From Nymphaea colorata (Eukaryota; Streptophyta; Magnoliopsida; Nymphaeales; Nymphaeaceae), in NCBI RefSeq assembly GCF_008831285.2, contig NC_045141.1, positions 23,207,742-23,271,741 of the forward strand: DNA of 64,000 bases, written 5' to 3'. Position numbers and translations under genes: made by a program. The notes below the pieces were generated by a model, which saw only the letters and a list, made by a program, of their open reading frames with translations, was not told the origin of the DNA and ran no database searches. Positions within the stretch are counted from its first letter, which is position 1. Each line of letters opens with the position of its first letter. Positions 38,047-50,367 of this stretch are shown here, piece after piece.

Positions 38047-41000
38047 CTTTTGATTGGTTCTGTAAATCTGGAAACGAACACGTGTCACGATCAGTGGTGT
38101 AAATTCGAGGATATTTGGCGCTTGATTTGTATACGTTTGTGGGAGTTTTTAAATGCTTTTTCAACTTGCATTGAAGATATTTTTCCGCGGTGATATTTAA
38201 ATGCCGTTATAATCAAGAGCTTCGTGTCTTCGTCGTCATTATCTGGAACTTAACGTGAGAAATGTGTTGTTTTTACATGTATGTATCTCATCCTGTGAAC
38301 CAAATTGAAGTAAATCCTTGTCTAACTTAATGGAAATCTGATCTTTGGTGCTTCTCAGATCCTTCAGAATTAGATTCAAATTCAGATTCTGATATGAAAC
38401 TCGATTAGCATCTGATTCCAACTTCATGCACGAAGCGGATCTAGTTTATTCTGGATCTAAGTTTGTGATTGGCATCAAAGAACTGGATTCCGACAAATTG
38501 AACCGCAATCAGTTCACAGAGTCTATTTTAGAGACCTAACTATAAAAGCTCTGTTCTCAAGTTGAATATTAAATGTGCAAAACCAAGGACAGATTTTAGT
38601 AGTCAGATTAGGTACAACTTAAATTGGATTAGGGATTTAAGATTTGGTATCGAGTTCTACACACTTAACTGAAGCTGGACATATGCATTTGTTTGATTTT
38701 GAGGTAGTTTGGTTCAGATTGGGAAGTAGGCAAGGGATCCAGACCCAAATCCGATAAGATTGAACCTGTTAAAATCATTTGCACCCAAATCTAGCTTCAT
38801 AAAAAAAAACCTGCAACCGTTAAGATCTCTCAATGCATTTGACGGTTTATCTGTTCTAAGTAGGGACGTCAACGGATCGGATATATCCATAATCATATCT
38901 ACTTTTTCGGATATTCAAATATTCGGATTCTAATTCGAATAAAGAAAAGTCATATCTGAATCCGAATCCAAAATCCGATTTTACAATCCAAATCTGATTT
39001 TTAATATCCCAATCTAGAATATCGGGGCTCCTCCCCCACCCTCACCCACCCACCCACCCACCCATCCAGAATGGTAGTTGAAGGATAAAGGATAAGATCA
39101 AATTATGAATGAGATTAACGAGAAGCATGACGAGGAAAATCCAAGAATGAAAGAAAGAAACCAAGTCGCCCACTCCTATTCAATTGATAATGAAATCATT
39201 AAGCCAATAACATATTCTAACCGACTAATTAATGACACCGAACATCTTTTACATGCCCATCTACACGACCATATACGAAACATCCCCAAAATCTAAATAC
39301 TTGAACTTGTTTTCTATACATTTAAAATCATGTATCTCATCTAAGTTTATAAAATGCAAATTTCCTTTCTGAAAGATGCATATAATCATGTGTATGTACA
39401 TTCTCTCAAATGATGTGACTATATAAAAAAATAATAATACATGATTTTGGGTCATCTCAATTGACGTTACTTTGTTGTGAGTATATATAGAAAAGTGCCG
39501 CTGATATGACAGGGTAATTGACTAATTGGACGGCACTGATCTGAAAGCAACCAGATTTGTTATGAAATGTATAAGCAACTCACCAAAAATTTGGTGACAA
39601 CCAAAACGCCAAAGTTCACACTGTCGTAAAATGACGCGCTCAAGTTTTTTAATGGTAAATGATATGATCCACCAAATCTAATCAGCTGTTAAATCATCAT
39701 TTTATTCACTTAGTAAGGTGGACATACCTAAACCTCGAATATACTTAAGCTTCATTTCTCCTAATCTTGGAACATTTTTAAACTGGCTTCCACCTAATAT
39801 ATGCATTAACGCATTTGACTTGAGTTAAGGAGGGAAATACGAAGTAATGTAAACCCAAAAGTTTGTTTTAAAGGAATTTTGCTTTTTTTGTTAATCTCGT
39901 TCGCTTAGCTTCGTTTTGTGCTAATCTTTATTAATTTGAAGGAAGAAATCGATATATTATATTATTATGTTTCGGTTTTTTTTTTTAATCAAAAAAAAAA
40001 AATCCCATGCATGTAATGAACATTTCACACACACGGAAATGAGTGGTATCTGATTAAATTTGTTTATTGAAAATTTCACCAAGCTTGCCGAGCAATAGCT
40101 TGATGAAAAACATAGCTGTTTGCCTATAAAGTGCAAAAAAACAAATGATAGAGCTTTTCACGAGAAAGAAAAGGAGATGCATCCCTTCGTTTCCCTTTTA
40201 GTAATGAAATTATGACGAAGAAAGGTAGAACAAAATCTGGAAAAGAGTAAAAAGGAATGGTAGAATTAGATGGTCAATAAGGCAACTTTATTTGGAGTAT
40301 TTTTACTTTTGAGTGATTAAAACAACCGTTCTTCTTCCTTTCTTATGGTCGAAGATTTTTTTTTCAATGCATAAAACTACTAAGTCTACGAGGTTATCGT
40401 TTATTTGGAGGCTTGGATAGACCTACGGTACATCATTCAACTTAAGTGTTGTACATGTCATTGTTCGGCGATGGAGCTCGTTTCCACTCGTGTTGGATCT
40501 GAATTGACTATGAGAATCCGACTTGACTCATATCTACGTTGCCTGAATCTTACATGAAAAAAAAAAAATTGTCTTTGAGTTTCGCCGAATCCGAACTTCG
40601 TCGCATCAAAGATTATCAGGTTCATTTCTTAATCCAAATTTTGGATCAAAGTGGGTATAACTAAATCTGGATCAGAAGCTCAAAACTGCCAATGGGCAAT
40701 GAAATACTTTGTTTTCTAGAGCCCGCACCAATTTGGGTATTTGTGGATTCTTCGAATTTCTTCAACTGGAGCAAGTTCAAGCTCGGACTGCAATTAGATT
40801 TGGAGTCTAAAAGCAACCCGCAATCGAGTTGTTGATTTGAAATGACGGAATCTGCTGTGATAATTAGATCCAAAAGAAGAATCCGACCCGAATGACACCA
40901 TGCCCACATTAGCCATCAGGAGTCAAAACGGCGGAAAGTGGATAGTGGGACAAAGGTTTACATAATACAAATTCCATGATGTTCAAGAAAAATTCTTCTA

Positions 41001-43848
41001 CTTTTTCAACCCAAATCCGCCTCCTTTCATTGAATCTTCTTCCCTTGTTCCTTATTTGCTTTTGTCTTCTTCTGGATAATAATGGAGGGCACAATTAGTG
41101 CCGTCTTCAAGAGTTATACAATTTCATGTTTTTTAACGAGAAATTATCTCGTCATTAAAGATTTGATCGGTAATTCTAAAGATATAAACGATTAAAAATC
41201 TCATAATTTGAAGAACGTTCAAAAACTCCACATAAATTTAATCGTATGTTGAGTCACCCCGTCATAAAACATGAATAGAAATATGTTAAGAAGGAGGGAA
41301 ATGACTTATTAAATTGGCTGGAAGGATCTACGTGCGAGAGAAACTGGTCACATCGGCAAATAAGGCATTTTGACAAAAAAAAAAAAGCCTCACAAATGAC
41401 CATTAGGAGTTGACTCTTGTATGTTTCTTGATAAATGTTATGGGGTGAGTGGTTAATTCCATTACCTCTAAGAGAGACCATTGTTCTTTTCCATGTACCC
41501 ACCTTCCTTGAATTCACAGAACATGCTTCAACACCTTTACAGTTTAAAGGTAGAGCACACTGGAACGTGACAATAACCCTTCCAAAATTAGAACATAAGT
41601 CCTTAGAGGTATACACCACTTTGCCGCATAGTACACTATCATCCCTCAAGCAGCTATGGATGTAAAGTCGAGTCGACTCTCATTTGCTCGTGCATGGTTA
41701 ACATGAGGTTGAATTAGAACTCGAGTTATAAATGAGCCAAGTTCGAGTTCTACAAGCTAGACTTGTTTAAACTAACTTGAGTGTCATGTTAATAATTTTA
41801 CAAAAATTTTAGTACCTTTTTTATGATTTTTTATTTTTATTTAAAGAAAAAAGATTATGAATCAAGTGACACATGGTTAAACGAGCTGCACTCGAGCTCG
41901 AGCAGACGTTTCCAGAACAAACTATATAATATGGGAGAGGACAAATTCTCCCCATTCTCGATTATGAAATTTTTTAACTTCAGATCCTTATTTACTAGAC
42001 GTAAATCAAAATGTTGTATGCATATGAGAAAAAGTTCGAAGAGGATGAGGTCCATTCTTGTATTTCACAGCAAAAAAAGTAGAAATACATAGTTTTTTCG
42101 TTTCGCGTGGAAGGGCATAATTCCTTCCTTTCAGGCGCAGGGCACGTGCACTGGCTGCCCACCAAACCCTAAAGCGACGTCCCAACAAATCCTTCCTCTT
42201 TTCTTAAGACATTAAAAAGGTCGTCGAAACTTTTAAGGGAAATTACCAGACACTAGTTTAAACTCTTGAATCAAAATTCCCCAAATCACATGCGCCTCTT
42301 GATAACATAAGCAACACATGGGATGTCGAATCCTTCAAAGCAGAGTTGAGTTAGTAAAACTCAGTTTTGATTCTTGTCGACATTATTTCTCTAGACTGTA
42401 AACAGTAGGAGATGTTATTCTTGATCTTGTTTTTCATTACCTATGAATCTTTGCACAAGCACTGTTCCTCTTCAAGATGCCTTAACGTCGTTCATTACAA
42501 CATCGACACGATTTTGTAGACTAAAAGAACTTTTTGGCGCCACCAAATCGTGAAGATAGTATGGTTTAAGATCAATATTTCGAATTTTAACACACGAGAA
42601 CAGCAAATAGGTCAAATACCAAGTCAAGCTTCCGTTTCTAAACGTTAAGGTTCATGTAAATCATATACACCGACAAGATAACTTATGGTGGTTCAGCGCT
42701 AGCTTGATTTTGTTAAGTGGAGATGATCACTCTCGTCAAGCAAAAGAAATATGCAAGCGGGAAGGGCGGATCACGTCAACCCTGCATGAATGAAAAGCTG
42801 ATAAAGCAGTAGGCTACTACTTTAAGTACTGCAATATGTCACTACACCCTGTGGTGCTTTAAATGCAGCTGGAACTATCTGTGAGCTCCATTCTTCCCTT
42901 GTACCAATCTGTCAACATGCAATATTTTATTCATATGACATGTCCACATCTCAGCACCACCACCATCTCAACCATCAGGATCATCAGCATCAACACTTTC
43001 TCAGTGCTTTTGCACCATGATGTTCATGTATCATTAGGAGCAATGTTCATAATTTTCTCAATGTCTTTTGTACTATGATGTTCACCATTAGGAGCAATGA
43101 TCACGATATAACATCGCCAGCATCGTCATTAACTTGGCAATCCTCCCATTCTGAAGTCCCCGGGACATTGGAACTCAGTATGCGAGATTTGCCAATCTGC
43201 AAAGAATGCTCATCAAATTTCCAAGACTCCCGAGTGAGATGATGATGATGATGATGGATGGCAGGATGAATACACAGAGGAAGGCAGGGTTAACCACAAT
43301 AACTATTCTTGCCAACGTGCAAGACTCGAAATAATGCCCATTCATTGCACTGTTGACTTTATCGACTACATTTTAAAGAACAAATACTACGGATAATTAA
43401 TATGACGCTGGCGAAACATAGCTATGTTCAATAATAGTAATAAAATTGATTGAAGGACCGCGATGGTCATGACAGTGATCTTAACGGAAGACGCAGCCAA
43501 GAAAACTGATGACCCTACTCATATCAAATCAGCAGTCGGTCAGTGTCTTCGTGAACGCTCTTAGGAGCGCTAGGTAGCACATTACAGCAAAAAAACAAAC
43601 ATGCCGATGAATAGAATGATGGTTAAAACAGCTGCAACTCACTAAACATCATCATTATCACATCATCAGCGAAGAAGTCTGAAGTTCTCGTTCCAAAACA
43701 TTCTCCTACATGATCGATTTCTATCTAGATAAAAGTGAGAGAACTATACATGGGTGGGCCTTGGGACTAACAAAGCTTGGGACATATAAACATAGTCATC
43801 ATTAAACATCTACAAAGGAGGTTCAAGGCATGAACAAGCATAGCATTT
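38047..43848. other. Repeat-rich intergenic region
   Basis: No gene was recognised. Stretches such as 38860-39010 (repeated GGATATTCGGATTC/GAATCCGAATC themes), 40440-40680 and 41660-41920 (repeated CTCGAGCTCGAG-type motifs) resemble decayed transposable elements but lack ends or coding potential. A CCCA/CCCAC tract lies at about 39040-39065. A diverged duplication of about 60 bp (ATGATGTTCA...CATTAGGAGCAATG) lies at 42995-43100. Confidence 0.5.
38860..39010. repeat. Decayed element-like repeat with GGAT(T/A)CGAAT motifs
   Basis: Alternating GGATATTCGGATTC and GAATCCGAATCCAAAATCC words occur in both orientations, a pattern often seen in old plant transposon ends. No boundaries could be defined. 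Confidence 0.35.
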
Positions 43849-44825
43849 TTAACACATAACGTCTTTGAGTAGCTTGTACCTACGATTAGCAGGCCTGGAG
43901 GACGACGAGGAAACCAAATTCTTGCCTTTGTCATGGTTCTCCATGTTATGGTTCTTGCTGGAATTCACAAACCGGTTCAGGCTTCCATCGTCCTTCTTCT
44001 CCTGCTTTGTCCAGCAAAACGTGCGGCTCCCACTTCTTACTTCAGATTGGCACCAGTCACACACCGTAGATGTCCCCAGCTCGTTGTAATAGTTGCTGCA
44101 ATACCTGAAAAATCATGACCTACCATCAGATCCGTAACAAACAACAAAACTATACAAGCAACCGCAAAGCAATCGAATGAAGGTTAAACGTGACGGACAG
44201 ATATCATAGTGAAGGCAGTATATCAACAAAGATCATACCGATGATGAGATGAATAGAATAATGTGATGGCGATGATAAAAGAAGATGATCATTAGAAAAG
44301 GTCATAACAATAAACGGAACTTTTGATTAGCTATGGAAGGCCTAGCGACCAAGTCTTAACCGAGAAATCAAGTGGAATTCCAACCGAATGAAGGACCTCA
44401 AACGCAGATCAGTGTAGAACGAAAGCCTCGCCATTCGATGGGATGAACAAAGAACTGACGTTTATAGTAGAACTCATATATCAGAGTGACCCTAATAAAG
44501 GATTACCAAAATTATGACCCCATCTAAACATTAAGATGAGCATTCGACGAGGTAACAAAGACCGGAGAAGGCCTCATATCAGAGAGACCATAAGAGATAA
44601 TCACCCAGATTATGCGTCTATACCCAATCTTAGACCTTAAGATGAACCGGAGTGGTAATAAAGATGGAGAAGAGACAGAGGAGGAGGAGGAGGAACAGAA
44701 GCGCGGTGAGCGAGAGCGTACGAGTGCTGGTAACGATTGCAGCATCTAGTGCAGAGGAAGAGCTTGGAAGGGAAACCAACATCTCCACACATGCAGCAGA
44801 CTGAGGAAACGTCATGCTCCTCCAT
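43849..44825 (-). CDS. Small PHD-type (C4HC3) zinc-finger protein
   Basis: Two exons, 44825-44722 and 44104-43849, join in phase (TC|G) to give 119 aa. The zinc-ligand spacing is C10-x2-C13, C25-x2-C28, H34-x2-C37, C50-x2-C53, the PHD C4HC3 order, with the signatures CCMCGDVGFPSKLFLCTRC and YCSNYYNE. The tail is Ser- and Lys-rich and ends RRYKLLKDVMC, matching the conserved RYKLLKDV-C ending I recall from small plant PHD/RING-like proteins. The intron (44721-44105) splits the finger just after the His. Function is unknown; the family is annotated only as RING/FYVE/PHD zinc finger. At 119 aa it is on the short side, but both ends look intact. Confidence 0.88.
44475..44667. repeat. 100-bp diverged tandem duplication in the PHD gene intron
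   Basis: Copies 44475-44574 and 44575-about 44667 share CATAT(AT)CAGAG-GACC, AATAA/GATAATCACC, ATTATG, TTAAGATGA and GGTAA-AAAGA words in order. The second copy ends about 55 bp from the donor of exon 1. Confidence 0.8.
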
Positions 44826-47800
44826 GATCTTCAGAGAGCAGTAGCAGCAGCAGAAAAGAGGAGAAAAGAATGGCCAGCAAAGAGAAGGGGAAGGGGGACA
44901 GCGTGAGAAAGGGTAAAATATATGGAATTCTACGATTTTCCACGAGTCAGATAGCAGTCATCGTCAGATGGAAGACAGACAGAAGATGTATTATTGTGAT
45001 GCCTCTAAAGTCCTTGGTGGGGATGAGGGAGGGGTGGACTGCGACGCAGATGACTCGCCACCCAGCACCTATATTTGTGCGTGCGCGTGTGTTTGTGTGG
45101 TTAATCAGTCGTAAAGCCTAAGGGGAACAGGTACAGACAGGTACTGCGAGTCCCTAATCAATGACATACGATTTAATGTACAAGTATAGGTGAGGCACAT
45201 GGAAAAGCTGCAACGCCCTGATGTGCGTTTTAAGTAAAGCCAACAAATAGTTATGGCCTTCGTGTCAAAGGTAAAAAAGAAAAAGAGGCGAAGAGAAGAC
45301 AGCCGAGGAATAAGGTAAACCGACTTCTCAGTTGCCCGAGAAATGGCGAAAAGGTGACTCTGGATACTTGGACTTCATCAATGACGGTATGTTGGCTAAA
45401 GGCGAAAATCTAAAACCATTATTATAGAGATGAAACCCCTCACTTACTGGAACCTGCAAGCAACGGAACCGTCCATCTCGTTGGCGTTTCCTTCTGTCGT
45501 TTCAAAAACCAAACAATTCTGCTATTAGATTAATTTGCAAGATCAATCCATTCCCCAGCTTCTGCAGAGCAGTGATCAAATGTGTCTGGTTTTCCTTCCA
45601 CAAAAGCTACTAATAAATATCTGTGCTTGTTTTGCAAGTTGCAGAAGTCGGCCGTTCCTGCCAAGCTAACCGAGACCAACCATCATTCCTAGTGTCAAGG
45701 AGATCAATTTGCAAGACTAATCCCATAAAAGGCTAACAACAAGCATCAAGATAATAACATGATAATATCACAGAAAATTATCGCGATCTTTTGGAATCAT
45801 CTCACCTTTGCAGATCATTCTTGCCACGAGCGACAGAGACAAAAACCTGAATATCAAGTTCTTATCTCCCGTGCTGAAAGATGCAGTAGGCGGAGCTCAA
45901 GAGAACAAAACCTTTACAACTTTAGAACTCGTCCCAGCAAACACTGCAAAGACTTTGACTTCTGAACTCACGAACGTAATCGAATCAAATTTGAAAGTTA
46001 GTTTGTTCTTAAAAGTTAATCTGGTGCGTCGAGGAGCAATCCCCCAACCCCGGCTTTTGAGGATCTTAATTCGAAAATGAAATTGAATGACCGCCATCAC
46101 TAAGTTTATTTTTTTATCCAGATGAGCAACTTGCCTAGTGCTAAGATTTTCTCCCCACATTTCAAGATCCTTACTCATAACAACCACCATCACTATCTGT
46201 GCACTTAGTCTAACGTCCTTACAAATGATGCATTGAAGTTTCAAATATTCAGAAATGCAACAACAAGATTGCTTCCCGAATCCTAGTTCATTCCCCACCG
46301 CCTCCCTTAATGCTCACAATGATGACGCTGGGAATTCAAGATCTTTCTAGGCTTTGAGAGCATGAAGACAACTTATTTTGGTACGCCTATCACGAAAGCA
46401 TGCCATTTTTAAATGTCGGAAACCAAAAAAGCCTTTCTCGTCTACCTTTACTTTTCTCCCCCACAAAGAAAGTGCTAATTTTTAAAATATAACATGCAAA
46501 TCGCCCTTTCAGCATACGTGTCCTTTGATCTTTCTTTTCCAAAAGACCCAGAAATGCGATACAGGGAGAACTCTACCAGCCCACATGCATCTCACCCTCT
46601 GCTTTGGTGCCCACCAAACACCTACCCTTCAGTATCACCGTTCACTTCAAGAATATTGTCCATGGTCCTTGAAAAGCTGACAAAATAATGCGGCATCAGC
46701 TTACTGATAAGGCCATTGATCACACTGACAACGAAATTACCGAAAACCTGGTTGATTTTGACAAAAAGAATTCCCAATCCTACCTCATCTTTCGAGTTCT
46801 ATTTCTCAACCACTGCAACATGTTCACATTCCAAGCAATTCAATGCTATTTAGATACTAAAGCACGTACAAGTATGTAGGCCAAGTGTGGATCCCAAGTA
46901 CGTAACGATAAGATATCACATGACTAGGCATTATTGTCGGGCGCCGATCATTCGATGACAAGTAGCTTCAACCGCCGTAAACTCCGGTGCCTCTGTTGCA
47001 CCTGGGAAGCCCTCGGCTCAGATTCCGGCTACGTACATGCTGCTTCCACTTTCAAGTTCTACGGCGCCGAAATTTTGAGACCAAGAGATGAATTTGGAAA
47101 AGTCGTGGGAGAATCAGAAGGCTAATGGAGCGCAACAGCGAAATCTAGCATACAGGACTAGAGGGAGGGAGGGAGGCATGGTGTCAGCAGGGATGAGTAG
47201 GAGAAGAACGGTTTAGTTACGCAGTTGAATTGTTTAAGCTCTATCAGGATACGGAGGAGTTTAGCGAGGAGGAAATAGTAGAGGTTAAAATTTCGGGGTG
47301 ACCAGGGTTTCCATTGCTTTTACGGCTGGGTAGAAGTTTCTATCCAACCCCTTGGGCCGGGTATGAGATGGGTAGTTAGGTATCTAGCTCGTGATGGGTG
47401 GAGCTTGGGTTGGTTTTTTACCTCTTAGGTCCGTTTGATTAAAAAAAAATTACTGGGGCTAAGCTGACTTGAGTCAGGTGCTCGACTCGATATATGTATA
47501 TGTATATATATAATCATTGCCACACGACAGTAGTTTTACTTAAAAACTTTTGGTGCATCTCGATGACTTTCTTAGATACTCTTCATGTGTTGCTGATGGC
47601 ACCTGTAGAAATACCGATGCACTCTCAAAAACTTTGAACACATCGTTTAGGGGTTGTTGAAATATTAAAATATAAAATATTAAAGGTTTCAAATATGATT
47701 AGACATTGAACCGAGTACCCGATAATGGTCAAGTTTGACCAATAACTAAATAAGCTGGACTTAAACCGCGGACAAAGGCTTCGGGCCACCCCCAGCCCGA

Positions 47801-48179
47801 CTTTGTTGAGCTTTGGGCTGGCTCGGCCATAAGATACAAATCCTGCCCCACCGCACTGGGAGTGTGGCCTTTATTTTGCAGCGGCGTATAGTTGATGTGG
47901 GCAAGATTCAAAAGTGGATGGGCCGACCGTGTTCGTGACAACGAGTTGGCTGCTCTTAAGTTGAAAGCAGGCTAGGGGGAACAAATTCTGCGCTGTAATG
48001 GGGAGCCCAAACCAGTGCCCAGAAACCATGGGCACAAGAAGTACTAATGCAGTTGCAGTTGTTTCTGGGTAGGGATTTTTTGCTTTTTCTAGGTAACTGA
48101 ACTAAGTAATGCAATCGGGAGGGGACCTGAGCTTTCAAGACCAACAAAAGACCATGGGTCGATGAGTAAATTAGTTCTT

Positions 48180-48203
48180 TTATATATATATATATATATA
48201 TAT
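48180..48203. repeat. (TA)n microsatellite
   Basis: Twelve TA units in intergenic DNA. Confidence 0.95.
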
Positions 48204-50054
48204 GAGTTGAAATCAACGGCTTACTTTTGTAGCCAGATAATTTTTTTTTTAATTTTGTAAATCATTGTAAAAGGTTCATTAATAATGATAATTATCTAAT
48301 CATGGTTTTTAGCGTGCATCTTTTGTCATGTTTTTTATTAACATAAAATTTTTAAAAATATTTCGACCACAGAATATAAATATATATATATATATATATG
48401 TGTGTGTGTCATAGACATGGGAAGGTTTTTGGAAATCTCACGATATTTATGAAAAAATCAAATAAAATGAAAACATCGGAAAATTTTGTGAGAATTTAAA
48501 AAAGCCACGAATTTATCGAGATTTTTTCTTGAGATGGTGGTCGTTTTTTTTATCTTGAGATGGTGACTGTTTTCTAGTAACAAACTTTTAATTTTTAGTC
48601 ATCAAACGGCATCAAATATCCACCAGATTCAAACTCCCCAAGAAGATTCAACTCTAGAGTATGGGTAAAAATAAGTTCATTGCTTAAACCGTTATAAACT
48701 GTTGCTAAAAGCATAATGGACCGTTGCAGCAACCTAAACATAACTAATGCTCTTGTGGTGACTTTTGTTTTTTTAAAAAAAATAATTTTTAACCATTCAA
48801 CAACAATTAAGTGAAAAAGGTCACATCATACATATCCTGCTAGGGTAGAATAGCTACACGAATATACACAATATCTTTGTTGTTAGAAGAAAGTTTTCAA
48901 TCGTCCAAATTGTAGTATTTAGGAATATCTTTGTAAATGGAAAGTCAAAATTTATTTACCAAATGGATTACCTTGAATGTTAATAAAGCCTTGTTTTCTA
49001 AGAAAATAGTCAGAAAATGCCTACTTCTTATGCACAACTTAGAATTTTCGAAGTTCTATTTTGTTAATCAAATGCACGCACGTGCAACCGTGACATCCTT
49101 CATTCATTTATTTATTTATGCGAGAAGGAAGACAAAAGAGTTTGAACATGTGTAACAGTCTGTTGCCTACGCCAATGTTGCAACAATAGGCTTAAATTGG
49201 CTGGGCCGCATTGAATTATTAGCAAATCCATTCAGTTCATCATCCAATATAAGAGTGCCGAGTGACAAACATAACTGTCATGCTTTTATTTACCTTCAAA
49301 AATTATTTTTTATATATTTCTTATTACTTAAAAAAAATACTTATATAATAGTTTTTTTCTCATTCATAAAAGGATCAGGTGAATCACTAGATCAGCGTCC
49401 TGGCCCTATTCAAACTCAAATTTCTATTCTAAAGCACTGGTTGCAACTTGCAACAACATAGCTAATCACCCCTTCCTCCCAAATAACTTTGCTATGGAAT
49501 CCCCATTTCCTCAGGAGCATTCGTAAGCATACTGGCCGACACTTATTAACCAAATAACTTCACGAGTAAGACCCTTTTTCAGAAGTTCCGCCTAGCTAAG
49601 GGATTACGCTGATTTGACTTGTTCAAATTTTAATATTAGTCTTCCACCTAGCTTGTCAGCTATCTTCCAAATTATTTTTCTTACCAAGTGTCTCAGCTTC
49701 TCCCCCATTCTTTCTTCGCTAAGACAAAACCTTCCTTGAAGTCACAATCAAGTTGAAGACCGGTAAAGTTTCAACCATCTTAAACCTGAATAATGAATAT
49801 GGCTTTGGATGTAAACAAAAGGATAGAAAGATTTGGGAAAATAAAGTTAAATAAAAATCAAAAGCTGCAGGAGCTTTTTTTACAAGAGCCAAGCATACTG
49901 CATGGTGTAGAAACATAAACAGTCAATATAAATATATATTTTTTTCAAATGTTTATCTAGGATTTTTTGAGGTACAAAAGTAATATTTCCAACAATTATA
50001 GTATAAAAAAGGATGAATGCATCCGGAAGCTCCAAAAAATTGCTAAGCCTTTGA

Positions 50055-50118
50055 CGTTGGTGGGATTCGAACCACGACAACCGGCACGACTGCCAAGGCC
50101 CACCCCCCTTAGCTACCC
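50055..50118 (-). repeat. tRNA-derived (SINE-like) sequence
   Basis: Read on the minus strand it has GGTAGCTAAGG, close to an RNA polymerase III A box, then GGTTCGAATCC, an exact B-box consensus (50073-50063), about 32 nt later. The TΨC stem does not close properly and no acceptor stem pairs, so this is not a working tRNA. It is best read as a SINE head or tRNA pseudogene. Confidence 0.5.
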
Positions 50119-50230
50119 ATTTGAATCATTCAAGCATTCATTTGAGAGATATTTTCTCAGACTAAAAAGTGCCAACAATGTAATTAGACGATGTCATCCT
50201 GGTCCTTGGTAAGTATTTTCAAAGAAAAGG

Positions 50231-50367
50231 AAAAATAATGCTGTTCATTTGTCCTCTGAAGCGTACAGTTGTAATATAACTTTAGCACTGGAAATTAAGT
50301 GTCATACACTGAATGTTTACAACTGTATGCTGCAGAGGACAAATGAATCCAGCAGTCGATTATTTTT
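50231..50367. repeat. Long near-perfect hairpin (miRNA-precursor-like or MITE)
   Basis: Arm 50244-50274 pairs with 50317-50347 over 31 bp with one A/C mismatch and one G/U pair, enclosing a 42-nt loop. The stem extends outward: 50240-50243 pairs with 50350-50353, and 50231-50239 (AAAAATAAT) with 50359-50367, with bulges of two and five bases. Size and shape suit a plant microRNA precursor, but a small foldback transposon would look the same. The arms match no microRNA I remember. Confidence 0.7.

Larger units (their letters stand above)
44826..50230. other. Intergenic region, left part
   Basis: Upstream DNA of the PHD gene followed by AT-rich sequence. No exon chain or conserved protein was recognised on either strand. 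Features seen are AT microsatellites near 48180 and 48380, CTCGACTCG-type decayed repeat words near 47460-47490, and a tRNA/SINE-like piece at 50055-50118. Confidence 0.55.

Noticed and set aside
45897-46298. 133-codon minus-strand frame in the intergenic region
   Set aside because: No domain, no splice partners and no similarity to known families.
50055-50118. Functional tRNA gene
   Set aside because: The A and B boxes are recognisable, but the acceptor and TΨC stems do not pair.
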